DNA of 47,612 bases from Gilliamella sp. Choc5-1 (GCF_001690595.1 NZ_LZHH01000076.1:1-47612), one strand, 5' to 3'. Shown: positions 1 through 9,614, counted from the stretch's first letter. Numbers and translations are program-made. The notes: generated by a model not told the origin, from the sequence alone.

Positions 1-222
1 TTTACGCAACGCGATTAACTCTTGTTCTTGTGGACTGCGATTATCTTTTGTTTTAAATGAGCCACTTTGGCTTGATTGCGTTATCCAACGGTCCAATGCG
101 GATGGCGTCAAATCATATTCTGCAACGATTTCACTACGTGATTTACCATGTTGATAAAGACTGACCATTTGCTGTTTAAAATCATCTGTGAATGTTCGTC
201 TTTTGCGTTTAATCTTATTCAT
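1..222 (-). CDS. IS3-family transposase OrfA, N-terminal part (partial)
   Basis: The 74 codons start with an ATG at 222-220 and run off the window at base 1. The product begins MNKIKRKRRTFTDDFKQQMV and continues with a helix-turn-helix segment containing KSRSEIVAEYDLTPSALDRW. This is the classic OrfA DNA-binding domain (HTH_Tnp_1 type) of IS3 elements. AAAAAGGAAC just upstream is a plausible ribosome-binding site. OrfA is normally joined to the DDE-catalytic OrfB by a -1 frameshift, but that part is not visible here. The gene has no functional tie to the rest of the window except that it cuts the adjacent immunity gene. Confidence 0.85.
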   Translation of the reverse strand, partial: MNKIKRKRRTFTDDFKQQMVSLYQHGKSRSEIVAEYDLTPSALDRWITQSSQSGSFKTKDNRSPQEQELIALRK

Positions 223-297
223 ATTTGTTCCTTTTTTAGTTGTGATAAGTTTACCTTACCCCTTAAAAAAGTTGTATGAATTAGTGTAGCCGATCCA
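1..297 (-). mobile_element. IS3-family insertion sequence, left end, cut by window edge
   Basis: The first ~300 bases hold the 5' part of an IS3-type OrfA reading leftward plus its leader. The outer boundary is placed near 295-297 because the minus strand begins TGGATCGG there, as IS3-family ends often begin with TG, and because similarity of the neighbouring gene to its family ends at that point. The far end and OrfB lie outside the window, so neither the terminal inverted repeat nor the target duplication can be confirmed. Confidence 0.6.
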
Positions 298-788
298 GTT
301 TGAGCCAATGAAATAATGTCTTGAGTTGCTTTATAAGGTCTTGGAAATTCAAACTTTGCCGTTTGCTTTCTCCATTGGGTACTGTTTTGTAAAATAAAAT
401 CAACCAGATAATCATTGAGATGATCCCTTTCAACCAAAGATTTTAATTTTTCAAATATATCTGGTTCTGCCTCCAGCATAATACCGATAGATAGCATCCA
501 AACCATCTCAATATAACCTGATATTGCTTTCCAACCTTTTTCCATAAAAGAAACACTTCTTTTATAATCTTCTATTAAGTTTGGTATAGGTTGTCCTATT
601 GAATATTTGGATATTAATATTTGTCTATTTCTCATTAAAAGAATAGAGAAATGTTTCATGATTTTTTCTGAATTCCAACTAGAACCATATTCATTATATT
701 CTTTCAAATCTCTTGTGATACAATTTTCGTCGAATTCTATATTTTCTTGATATTTTTGTCTCGTATTTAGCTTATCTCTTAGTTCCAT
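219..788 (-). pseudogene. PoNi-type (DUF1910/DUF1911) immunity protein, C-terminus replaced by IS
   Basis: The reading frame is 189 codons, preceded by AAGAGA about 6 nt before the ATG. Residues ~1-100 look like the PoNi N-terminal helical domain, with LRDKL near the start, a central LISKYSIGQ segment, and then YIEMVWMLSIGIMLE. This is followed by DHLNDYLVDFIL and FPRPYKATQDIISLA, which resemble the start of the PoNi C-terminal domain. PoNi proteins neutralise PoNe DNase toxins of polymorphic toxin systems. Full-length members are ~250 residues and carry a tryptophan/tyrosine-rich C-terminal stretch, absent here. From about residue 164 the frame runs through IS DNA, so the last ~25 residues are foreign. 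No toxin gene is visible in the window. The family call comes from recognised motifs, not a search. Confidence 0.65.
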
Positions 789-825
789 ATTTTTATCTCT
801 TTTTTTTGGTAAAATTAATTATTTT

Positions 826-1100
826 TTAGTTAAGGCCAAGGGCTGACTGAACCTCTAAAAACGCATAAGGAGTTTTCCCTGAAATCATTTTATGCAGTTT
901 AACGGTATTATAAAAATTAATAAAACATTTAAGTTTTGTTGTCTTTTTTATCACTAAATATTTGTTGATTATGCCACATTTCAATTTAAAGTTCGTATCA
1001 CTCTTTTCATTTTTTAATCTCCAGACGGTATAGACTCCTGAATATTTTTTACAAAAATTTATCCTAAAAAAAGAGCAGTCGAGTAAATACCCAATAGTGA
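826..1100 (-). pseudogene. Decayed transposase 3' end (IS3/IS481-like remnant)
   Basis: The minus strand is open for about 95 codons up to the TAA at 828-826 but has no start codon. The final part reads FINFYNTVKLHKMISGKTPY followed by AFLEVQSALGLN. That matches the usual C-terminal pattern of rve-type transposases (F..FYN..R.H..L.GKTP). The upstream half of the open frame overlaps the 952-1059 repeat, and I cannot assign it to a transposase. No inverted repeats are recognisable. The remnant lies directly upstream of the broken immunity gene. Confidence 0.55.
952..1059 (-). repeat. ~108-bp dispersed repeat, copy 1
   Basis: This is nearly the same as 9359-9467, with about nine of ten positions identical and one single-base indel. 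The most conserved block reads AGACGGTATAGACTCCTGAA on the plus strand. The repeat ends 164 bp upstream of the start of the minus-strand immunity gene. Copy 2 ends 159 bp upstream of another minus-strand gene. Weaker similarity continues ~50 bp toward those genes. It is probably the shared 3' part of a decayed mobile element. Confidence 0.8.
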
Positions 1101-1115
1101 TTACACCGTTTATCT

Positions 1116-1147
1116 AAAAAATTACACTTTTATTAGTGTGTTATATT
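1116..1147 (+). repeat. Short repeat, copy 1 (AAAAAATTAC ... TTAGTGTGTTATATT)
   Basis: Two identical blocks of 10 and 15 bases recur at 23198-23231, with spacing that differs by two bases. Both copies lie in gene-free DNA and are soon followed by a short ATG-initiated frame. This could be an IS terminus remnant or a promoter-like element; the origin is unknown. The rest of 1060-1488 holds no recognisable gene. Confidence 0.45.
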
Positions 1148-1373
1148 CAGAAGAGTGATGTTATTTAATGTTAAATGCGTTTTTTGAGGTTATAAATAGC
1201 ATGTTTTAGATAGACATCGCATTTTGGCAGGCAGTTTTTATAGTGTTCATTCTAGCAGGTTAAAAGAACTGACAGCTTTCATCAGGCTTTTTTAGCATAT
1301 TATAAATGCTCTAGCGAATGACCATAGATTGTTTGGCCTAATTAGTAACGGTTATTTTTCTTTATGATATCAG

Positions 1374-1417
1374 CGCCCTATTTCTTGTCTGTTATAGGGC
1401 GTTAATTTTGGTTTTTT
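1374..1417 (+). terminator. Hairpin with T-rich tail
   Basis: An 8-bp GC-rich stem, CGCCCTAT (1374-1381) with ATAGGGCG (1394-1401), is followed by TTAATTTTGGTTTTTT. It looks like an intrinsic terminator on the plus strand. No plus-strand gene precedes it within the window, so it may have belonged to a lost gene or an unannotated small RNA. Confidence 0.5.
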
Positions 1418-1488
1418 ATGTATATTTATTACAGTAGTTTTTCAAATTACTGCAAACAACGCGAGGAATTGCTACACTTTATTAAATA

Positions 1489-1674
1489 TTATTTAATGGA
1501 TTGATAAAGCGCTTCGGCATCCATTGAGGCCGAATCCATAATAAATGAAATACCAGATAAAATATTACCAATCTGAGGATCGCTAACATTTTGTTTTACT
1601 GAATTTAAAATCTCTTGTGCCCAATTAATTTTTCTAAGCACGGCTTCTACGTTATCTCTTGAAGAATTATCCAT
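1489..1674 (-). CDS. Small hypothetical protein, 61 residues
   Basis: The product starts MDNSSRDNVEAVLRKINWAQ and is mostly predicted helical, with acidic and amphipathic character and no signal peptide or membrane segment. The pattern of alternating hydrophobic residues and a late DSASMDAEALYQ stretch is loosely like small helical proteins of the DUF3077/DUF6124 kind, but I do not consider that an identification. The start is supported by a very strong purine block, AGGGGGGGGAG, 7 nt upstream. That block includes a run of eight G, unusual for this AT-rich DNA. The gene is monocistronic and isolated between repeat debris and the trxB promoter region. Function unknown. Confidence 0.6.
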   Translation of the reverse strand: MDNSSRDNVEAVLRKINWAQEILNSVKQNVSDPQIGNILSGISFIMDSASMDAEALYQSIK

Positions 1675-1681
1675 ATCGTCT

Positions 1682-1689
1682 CCCCCCCC
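1682..1689 (-). promoter_or_regulatory. G8 homopolymer in the ribosome-binding region
   Basis: Eight consecutive C on the plus strand read as G8 in the Shine-Dalgarno region of the 61-residue gene, 8-15 bases before its ATG. Slippage of such tracts is a known way to vary SD strength or spacing. Here it is only a possibility. Confidence 0.4.
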
Positions 1690-2992
<1,303 letters not shown>

Positions 2993-3007
2993 AAAGTAAC
3001 AATCTAC

Positions 3008-4723
3008 ATGTCATTAGATAAAAAACGCCAAACATACCTTTTAGGCTGGCTAAAACAGCAGGCAAAAAAACATAAAAATGATTTGCGTGTATCAACATTA
3101 ACAGGTTTTATGTTAACAATCTTGGTTATTACCCAAGCTGCATTACTAGCCATTATTTTACAAAAACTTATTATTGATCAGCACCCTTTTGTAGACATTT
3201 TACCCTCTTTTAGTGCACTAATAGCGGTACTACTAATCCGAGCTGGTTTTATTTATCTACGCGAAAAAATCAACTTTGCTATAGGTAAAAAAATTCGCCA
3301 ACAAATTCGGCACCAATTAATTAATCAACTTGAACTATATGGCCCTGCCTATTTAAATCAAACTACCACCGGTGCATCGAGCACCTTGCTGATTGAGCAA
3401 GTCGACAAATTACATGACTTTTTCGCCCGTTATTTGCCTCAAATGCGGTTAGCAAGCATGACGCCCATTTTAATTTGTATTGCAATATTGCCATTTAACT
3501 GGGCTGCTGCAACCATTTTGCTTTGTACTGCACCACTTATTCCTATCTTTATGATATTAGTCGGTATGGGTGCTGCTGACATTAACCGCCGTCATTTTAA
3601 AGCTCTGGCTTATTTAAGTGGCCACTTTTTAGATCGCTTAAAAGGTTTAAGTACCATTCGCCTATTTAACCAAGGTGACAGACAAGCCAACGAAATTACA
3701 AAAGCCTCGGAAGATTTTCGCATTAAAACCATGCAAGTATTAAAAATGGCGTTCTTATCATCAGCGGTATTAGAATTCTTTACTTCAATTTCAATCGCTG
3801 TTGTTGCCGTTTATTTTGGTTTTTCATATTTAGGCGAATTTAATTTTGGTGCTTATAATGGAACAATTACTCTATTTGCGGGCTTTTTTGCGTTGATCTT
3901 AGCGCCTGAGTTTTTTCAACCCTTACGGGATCTAGGAACTTATTACCATGCCAAAGCTGAAGCTATTGCCGCTGCTGATAATATCGAAGCATTCTTAACC
4001 CAAAAATCCCCTCAACAACATGCTAACGTGGCATTATCAAATATCCCATTTGCTCAATCCTTACAAACCATTGAGGCCGATAACTTAGTTGTAATATCAA
4101 ACGAAGGACAACCTATTGTTGGACCGTTATCATTTTCGTTACACGCACCTTTTAAATTGGCTCTCATTGGAACAAGTGGTGAAGGTAAAACCTCGTTAAT
4201 GCAGGTTTTATTAGGATTTTTACCTTATCAAGGATCACTCAAAATTAATGGTATTGAATTTAACCAGTTAGATATCAAAACGTGGCAACAACAAATTAGT
4301 TGGATCGGCCAAAATCCGTATTTAATTAACGGCTCAGTGCGTGACAATATTTTACTTGGCAAACCAAATGCATCAGAACAAGAAATTGAAGCAGTGATTT
4401 GCAAATCGCAATTAACCGAAGTCATTGCCAAATTACCTGCAGGTTTAGAGACACAAGTCGGAGAAGAAGCGGTTAGATTATCCGTTGGGCAAGCACAGCG
4501 TGTGGCATTAGCCCGAGCCATGTTAAAACCCTGCCAACTATTGATCCTTGATGAACCAACAGCCAGTTTAGATAAACAAACTGTACAAAACTTAGAACAG
4601 CAAAATATTGCCACAAATAGCATTACTGTTACTCATCAAAATGATGATATGCAGCATTTTGATCAAATATGGCAATTATCACAAGGAAAACTGCATTATC
4701 ATAACAAGGAGAGTACATGCTAA
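3008..4723 (+). CDS. cydD: Heterodimeric ABC exporter subunit CydD
   Basis: With CydC this inner-membrane ABC transporter supports the thiol balance of the periplasm and the assembly of cytochrome bd oxidase; glutathione/cysteine export and haem handling have been proposed. The 571 residues comprise six membrane helices over ~20-320 and a nucleotide-binding domain from ~355. Walker A GTSGEGKTS is at ~387, signature LSVGQ at ~491, and Walker B LLILDEPTASLD at ~510. The family normally has A where this Walker A has E, which is tolerated at that position. The stop overlaps the cydC start (ATGCTAA), so the two subunits are translationally coupled. Confidence 0.95.
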   Translation: MSLDKKRQTYLLGWLKQQAKKHKNDLRVSTLTGFMLTILVITQAALLAIILQKLIIDQHPFVDILPSFSALIAVLLIRAGFIYLREKINFAIGKKIRQQIRHQLINQLELYGPAYLNQTTTGASSTLLIEQVDKLHDFFARYLPQMRLASMTPILICIAILPFNWAAATILLCTAPLIPIFMILVGMGAADINRRHFKALAYLSGHFLDRLKGLSTIRLFNQGDRQANEITKASEDFRIKTMQVLKMAFLSSAVLEFFTSISIAVVAVYFGFSYLGEFNFGAYNGTITLFAGFFALILAPEFFQPLRDLGTYYHAKAEAIAAADNIEAFLTQKSPQQHANVALSNIPFAQSLQTIEADNLVVISNEGQPIVGPLSFSLHAPFKLALIGTSGEGKTSLMQVLLGFLPYQGSLKINGIEFNQLDIKTWQQQISWIGQNPYLINGSVRDNILLGKPNASEQEIEAVICKSQLTEVIAKLPAGLETQVGEEAVRLSVGQAQRVALARAMLKPCQLLILDEPTASLDKQTVQNLEQQNIATNSITVTHQNDDMQHFDQIWQLSQGKLHYHNKESTC

Positions 4724-6348
4724 CCACTCTGCGTCCCTATATTGCACTTTACAAACACTATTTTTGGCAGATTTTATTGGGATTATCGCTGTCTATTTTA
4801 ACCCTATTTGCTAGCGTATTTTTGTTATCATTATCGGGATGGTTTTTAGCTTCTACTGCAGTTGTTGGCGTGGCGGGGTTATATTCTTTTAACTATATGT
4901 TACCGGCCGCAGGCGTGCGCGCAGCTGCAATAACGCGAACCGCTGCACGTTATATGGAGCGTTTAGTTGATCACAACACGACGTTTAAACTTCTTTCTTA
5001 TTTAAGAACCTTGGCATTTAAAAGAATACTCCCCCTCAGTGCCAATCAACTTGCTCAATATCAAAAAGCTGACTTACTTAATCGCTTTATTGTCGATATT
5101 GATGCGCTTGATCACTTATATCTAAAGCTGTTTTCGCCTATTGTCACTGCTCTTGTAACTATTGGAGTGTTATTTATTGGGTTAGCAAGTATCAACTTAC
5201 CGATTGCATTAATCATAAGCATTATTCTAACCACTACCTTATTGGTGGTGCCTGTTATCTTTTATCAAGCAGGTAAGCAATTAGGAACAACACTGGCAAA
5301 GCAACAAAGTGAGTATCGACTACTATTAGTTAACTACCTACAAGGACAAGCCGAACTTACTTTATTTAATGCACAATCACGCTATCGCGCAAAACTTGAT
5401 GAACTTGAATCGAGTTGGCTTTACAACCAACAACGCCAATCAACACTAATGGCGCTATCAAGTGCGCTTGTCTTATTAATTGCAGGATTTTTAACCTTAT
5501 TAGTACTATGGCTAATCACACAATACACCCTATCGCCTTTAGTGGCGTTATTTGTCTTTGTCAGCCTTGCTAGTGCTGAAATACTTATGCCCATTCCTGG
5601 CGCTTTTATCTTTTTAGGGCAAGTACTCACATCGGCTACTCGCACTACCACTATTTTTAATCAAAAGCCTGATGTCGAATTTACAACACAAGGACAACTA
5701 ATTGATCTAAAATCGGCTAAATTACAGTTAAGTAACATCAACTTTAGCTATCCAAATCAACCTTTTGCGGTATTAACTGATTTTTCTTTAACAGTCAAAG
5801 CTGGTGAACATATTGGCTTAATTGGCAAAACGGGTTGCGGCAAATCGACTTTATTAAGTTTAATCACACGCAATTGGGAACCAAATTCAGGAACGATTTT
5901 TATTAACGACACACCAATAAACCAACTCGACGAACCTACACTTCGACAAGCCATTGCCGTTGTTCCACAAGTGATTACTATTTTTAGTGATAGCCTACGG
6001 CACAATTTATTAATCGGAAACCAACAAGCAACTGATGAACAACTCATAACGGTATTGCATCAAGTCGAACTCGACAAACTGCTCACCACAGAACAAGGGC
6101 TAAACTTACCGCTTGGACAAGGTGGTCGCTCACTATCAGGAGGCGAAATCCGCCGTATTGGCCTTGCAAGAGCATTGTTACATAATTCGTCATTAATTTT
6201 AATGGACGAACCAACTGAAAGTCTTGATCAAAAAACAGAACAGCAAATAATTCAATTGATTAAACAAACCTGTAATGGTAAAACGTTACTAATGGTGACG
6301 CACCGATTGACAGATAACCCGTTGTTTGATCGTATGATTTCGCTTTAA
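4717..6348 (+). CDS. cydC: Heterodimeric ABC exporter subunit CydC
   Basis: This is the partner of CydD. The 543 residues start 7 bases before the cydD stop, with AAGGAG placed 5 nt upstream. Six transmembrane helices occupy ~15-300. The ATPase domain has Walker A GKTGCGKST at ~370, signature LSGGE at ~473, Walker B LILMDEPTESLD at ~493 and the H-loop in VTHRL near the C-terminus. In this heterodimer both ATPase domains carry recognisable motifs. The gene is slightly shorter than E. coli CydC, mainly at the ends. It is the last gene of the trxB-cydD-cydC run. No strong terminator follows, only an AT-rich gap to the convergent operon. Confidence 0.95.
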   Translation: MLTTLRPYIALYKHYFWQILLGLSLSILTLFASVFLLSLSGWFLASTAVVGVAGLYSFNYMLPAAGVRAAAITRTAARYMERLVDHNTTFKLLSYLRTLAFKRILPLSANQLAQYQKADLLNRFIVDIDALDHLYLKLFSPIVTALVTIGVLFIGLASINLPIALIISIILTTTLLVVPVIFYQAGKQLGTTLAKQQSEYRLLLVNYLQGQAELTLFNAQSRYRAKLDELESSWLYNQQRQSTLMALSSALVLLIAGFLTLLVLWLITQYTLSPLVALFVFVSLASAEILMPIPGAFIFLGQVLTSATRTTTIFNQKPDVEFTTQGQLIDLKSAKLQLSNINFSYPNQPFAVLTDFSLTVKAGEHIGLIGKTGCGKSTLLSLITRNWEPNSGTIFINDTPINQLDEPTLRQAIAVVPQVITIFSDSLRHNLLIGNQQATDEQLITVLHQVELDKLLTTEQGLNLPLGQGGRSLSGGEIRRIGLARALLHNSSLILMDEPTESLDQKTEQQIIQLIKQTCNGKTLLMVTHRLTDNPLFDRMISL

Positions 6349-6483
6349 TTAAATTTGGCCCGAGTATTTATTTACTATATTGTCAAACAACTGACAACGT
6401 TATTAGTTTATAATTCGGCTTGATATATTTACAAACTTTGGTTGATATCTTTTCAAGAATAATAGTTATTTATCAACAACCTA

Positions 6484-6726
6484 TTATTTTTCTTTAAATT
6501 GGGCTACATTACCCTCTTTTTTATCATAGCGGTATTCGCCATTATTAAAAAGTAATGCCCAAATAAGGCATAATATAATGCTACTAACAACAATAGTTAA
6601 AATAGTTAAAAGGATTTTAGTTATATCAACATATTGAAATACATTTATATCCCATATTAATAATATTATCCCTAGTGACAACGTAAAAATAAAAGCAATA
6701 AGAAGACTGGCTAAAAATGTTTTCAT
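6484..6726 (-). CDS. Small two-helix membrane protein, hypothetical
   Basis: The 80 residues contain two hydrophobic segments, at ~5-25 (ASLLIAFIFTLSLGIILLIW) and ~38-62 (LLTILTIVVSSIILCLIWAL), followed by a short charged tail. It lies 15 bases downstream of the SPFH-SHOCT gene on the same strand and is presumably the third gene of that operon. Its stop codon falls in an AT-only weak hairpin (6458-6488). I do not recognise a family. A partner or anchor role for the SPFH protein would fit the context but is inference. Confidence 0.65.
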   Translation of the reverse strand: MKTFLASLLIAFIFTLSLGIILLIWDINVFQYVDITKILLTILTIVVSSIILCLIWALLFNNGEYRYDKKEGNVAQFKEK

Positions 6727-6741
6727 TCTGTTATTCCTTAA

Positions 6742-7767
6742 TTAAAGCTTATCAATATACTCTTTTTTCTTTGCATCATACTCTGCTTGAGTAATTACCC
6801 CGATATCTAACAATTGTTTTAATTTTGTTAACTTACTATATATATCATCGTTATCGATCTTTTCAAAGTCAGAAGAGCCTTGCTTATTATCAGTATCTGC
6901 TACATTTTGAGTGTAGATTTTTGATAATTCGGCACCTGCTACAAATTGAGCACCTAAACCTGCTATTCCCCCTTCATTTTTAGCCGCATCACGCATAGCT
7001 TGTAATTTTTCCATTTCAATATAACTTAAATTACCTTTGCTCGCGGCAATTGCATCGGCCGAAATGTCAGCTATTTTAGCAATTCTTTTTTCGGTTTCAC
7101 TATCAAACTGAGAAGCCACAATACGAAAATCAGACAAAGTTAAACCTAACTTAACAAATTCATCAATTAAATGCATTTTAACATTTTCAGATAGTTCACT
7201 TAATTTTGAATCTATTTGCAAATAACTATATTGCATTTGAGCAAGTAAACTTGTTATTTCTTGAATAATACGATTTGAAATTAATTCTTTTGCTTCTTGA
7301 GTTGTATATTGATTACGTTGACCAATAATTTGTTGATAAAATTGTTGAATATTACCGATTGAAAAAGCATAGTTACCATTCATTTTAAGTTGAATTGGGA
7401 ACTGATATTCTGGCTCTAAATACTTAATGGGTGATGCGGTACCCCATCCTTGATTAACGATATTGTTTTTTTTGAAAAAATAAATATAAAGTTTGTGTTC
7501 ACTCTTAAAAGACTGCCTTATTTTTAGCATTGTTGTAATAAATGGATGGTTATCGGTTTTTAAATTATAGATACCAACGTCTTCAATCACATCGGCTATT
7601 TTACCTTCATAAACTAGCACTGCACCTTGCCCTGGAGCAACAATAAGCTTACTGGCATTGATAATTTGATCATTATTGCTAGCGGGAAACTGATACCACA
7701 ATATATCAGTTGAATTGTCACGCCATTCTATAACCGAAGCTAATTGTTTTTTAAAAAAACTAAACAT
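6742..7767 (-). CDS. SPFH-domain protein with C-terminal SHOCT motif (virion-core-like family)
   Basis: The protein starts MFSFFKKQLASVIEW, followed by a core with LIVAPGQGAVLVYEGKI at ~40-56, the typical entry to the SPFH/band-7-like fold of the family often called virion core protein. Residues ~195-265 are helical and alanine/lysine-rich. The last ~30 residues, with KLTKLKQLLDIGVITQAEYD, form a SHOCT motif. Such proteins are cytoplasmic or membrane-associated scaffolds of unknown function. The methionine at 7767 is preferred over that at 7779: the latter overlaps the upstream stop with almost no spacing after its AAGG, and family members begin M-x-F-F-K-K. It follows the zinc-ribbon gene directly. 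Confidence 0.8.
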   Translation of the reverse strand: MFSFFKKQLASVIEWRDNSTDILWYQFPASNNDQIINASKLIVAPGQGAVLVYEGKIADVIEDVGIYNLKTDNHPFITTMLKIRQSFKSEHKLYIYFFKKNNIVNQGWGTASPIKYLEPEYQFPIQLKMNGNYAFSIGNIQQFYQQIIGQRNQYTTQEAKELISNRIIQEITSLLAQMQYSYLQIDSKLSELSENVKMHLIDEFVKLGLTLSDFRIVASQFDSETEKRIAKIADISADAIAASKGNLSYIEMEKLQAMRDAAKNEGGIAGLGAQFVAGAELSKIYTQNVADTDNKQGSSDFEKIDNDDIYSKLTKLKQLLDIGVITQAEYDAKKKEYIDKL

Positions 7768-7775
7768 AATTACAT

Positions 7776-9200
7776 TCATTCCTTATTACTGTCTAAAGAC
7801 TTTGTATCTAAGATAAAATCTTGTTTACCATCATGATTTAATTGAATTAATTTATCTGCTGTCATCAATATAATGCGATCATTCAATATTTTTGCCTTAA
7901 CGCTATTGAACGTTAAAGGAAAATTATAGCTCCAACGAATATCTGCATCTTTCGTATCTAATAATTGAATAACATAATTATCTTTCTTGACTGGTGATGT
8001 AGAAAAAGCAATTAGCAACGAATCACCATTATCATCGAGCAATTTAGGGAAGAAATAAACACGATCTGGGGTAAAATCTCGATATTTTAACGTTCTAGAT
8101 GCTTTCTTTAGCCATGGTTCCAAAAGAACTTTTTCATAAGGCGTATCGCTGTTAATAATAACAATAGCTTGATTTTGTTTTGTATAGTAAAAATTTGACC
8201 ATTTAAACCATGCCTCTTCACGTGGATAACCGGGTAAATACTGATACTCATATTGTATTAATCGACAATTTTCATCAGGGTAATCATTGCTTATTGTGCT
8301 AAAGCTAAAAGCTGTACGTACTGAGAAATTGGCAGGTAATGGCGTTGCTCCTGTTCTTGCTTTATAAAATTCATCATCTTTATAAAGTTTATCTATATTA
8401 GGATAAAAATAAAAATGCTTCCCTTTATTGGTATACACATACAAACCGTCACCCCATTCTTTGCTTACAAACTTAATTTCTGCCAATCCTTGTGAAAACT
8501 CAGGTTGTTTTGCAAACATGGTATCATTAACATATTCAAAAATTTTATTATGCTTATTTAATCGATATAATTTTTGTTTATCAATCAGCAATAAAAAATC
8601 ATCGTTGTCCCATTTTCTTAATTCATAGGGAATAGGTTCTGAAAAATGACTTTTTTCATCAATAGGCAATTCAAATTGACCAACAAACTGATTTGCTTGG
8701 GTATCATAAATTTTAATGAAATGCTGTTCTTCTCTTCTTGAAAATGGATCGTCTTTTGATATTTTTAATTTACTTTTCATAATCAAATAAGGTGTATCTT
8801 TATACACAAAAATATCAATATTTTTATGAGTCCATTTTTCTTTATTAACCGTAGCAGGTGGATTTGTACGATTTTTATCTGATGTACTTTTTGCTGAATA
8901 TGCTACGGGTTTAGATTCAAAAAAGCCTTCACTGCCTAAAACCTGCAAAACAGCTATAACGCCAAAGATCACCGTACAAAAAATCGATGCACAAACTATA
9001 ACCACAATATTGATTGTATTATTTTTTGACTGGATAGTTTTTTTGGGTTCAGATTGTTGATGATGAAAAACATGTACATCATTTTTATCAACAAAATAAA
9101 CAGCACCACAACCTTCACACTGATATTTTTCATTGCCCAATGAACTATGTTTGATACTTCCACATTGTGGACATTTAATGGTTAATATATTTGAAGTCAT
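7776..9200 (-). CDS. Zinc-ribbon, single-pass membrane protein with long extracytoplasmic domain
   Basis: In the 474 residues, CPQCG (~10) and CEGCG (~29) form an N-terminal zinc ribbon. One hydrophobic helix follows at ~68-92, then about 380 residues that look like beta strands, with repeated aromatic-rich segments such as YVNDTMFAKQ and YRDFTPDRVYFFPKLLDDNG, suggestive of a propeller-like sensor. By the positive-inside rule the ribbon would be cytoplasmic and the large domain periplasmic. Its stop overlaps the upstream candidate ATG of the SPFH gene, so the two are likely co-transcribed. I recognise no named family for the whole protein. Copy 2 of the 109-bp repeat lies 159 bp upstream. Confidence 0.7.
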   Translation of the reverse strand: MTSNILTIKCPQCGSIKHSSLGNEKYQCEGCGAVYFVDKNDVHVFHHQQSEPKKTIQSKNNTINIVVIVCASIFCTVIFGVIAVLQVLGSEGFFESKPVAYSAKSTSDKNRTNPPATVNKEKWTHKNIDIFVYKDTPYLIMKSKLKISKDDPFSRREEQHFIKIYDTQANQFVGQFELPIDEKSHFSEPIPYELRKWDNDDFLLLIDKQKLYRLNKHNKIFEYVNDTMFAKQPEFSQGLAEIKFVSKEWGDGLYVYTNKGKHFYFYPNIDKLYKDDEFYKARTGATPLPANFSVRTAFSFSTISNDYPDENCRLIQYEYQYLPGYPREEAWFKWSNFYYTKQNQAIVIINSDTPYEKVLLEPWLKKASRTLKYRDFTPDRVYFFPKLLDDNGDSLLIAFSTSPVKKDNYVIQLLDTKDADIRWSYNFPLTFNSVKAKILNDRIILMTADKLIQLNHDGKQDFILDTKSLDSNKE

Positions 9201-9358
9201 TTTTAAAAATTAATTATATGATTGATTGTAAGTAATTTAGTTAGCTATATTATAAGCTATAGCCTTTTTTGTCGATAAAAAAGTAAAATCGTATAATTAA
9301 AACTCATTCTTTAAAAAATTCATAACGCGTTTAAGCTTGTGTTTTCTATCTTTTGTCG

Positions 9359-9467
9359 CACTAAATATTTGTTGATTATTCCACATCTCAATTCAAATTT
9401 CGTATTATTATTTTCATTATTTTAATCTCAAGACGGTATAGACTCCTGAATATTTTTTACAAAAATT
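9359..9467 (-). repeat. ~109-bp dispersed repeat, copy 2
   Basis: This is the partner of 952-1059. In this copy the minus-strand frame that is open in copy 1 is broken by several stops. No transposase C-terminus follows, although weak similarity continues to about 9300. The rest of 9201-9614 is AT-rich and holds no recognisable gene. Confidence 0.8.
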
Positions 9468-9614
9468 GGATCAGCAACACTAATTTTTTGTTTGAAAATG
9501 TGTGCCATTGAAATATAAAACTTTGCTTTTTTATTGTTCAAATTTCCTTTAACATCTATATATATTTGTATAAGATAAAATACGTGGAAATTATTCCATT
9601 AAATTGCATATATT

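Noticed and set aside
4228-4623. 131-codon minus-strand frame inside cydD
   Set aside because: It lies wholly opposite the ATPase domain of cydD, has no recognisable motif, and is a shadow of the real gene.
6458-6488. AATAATAG/CTATTATT inverted repeat at the end of the small membrane gene
   Set aside because: It is a pure AT-rich 8-bp stem without stability and overlaps the stop codon; too weak to call a terminator.
9241-9275. Small hairpin TAGCT...AGCTA followed by CTTTTTT
   Set aside because: The stem has only five AT-rich pairs and no plus-strand gene ends nearby, so it is not supported as a terminator.
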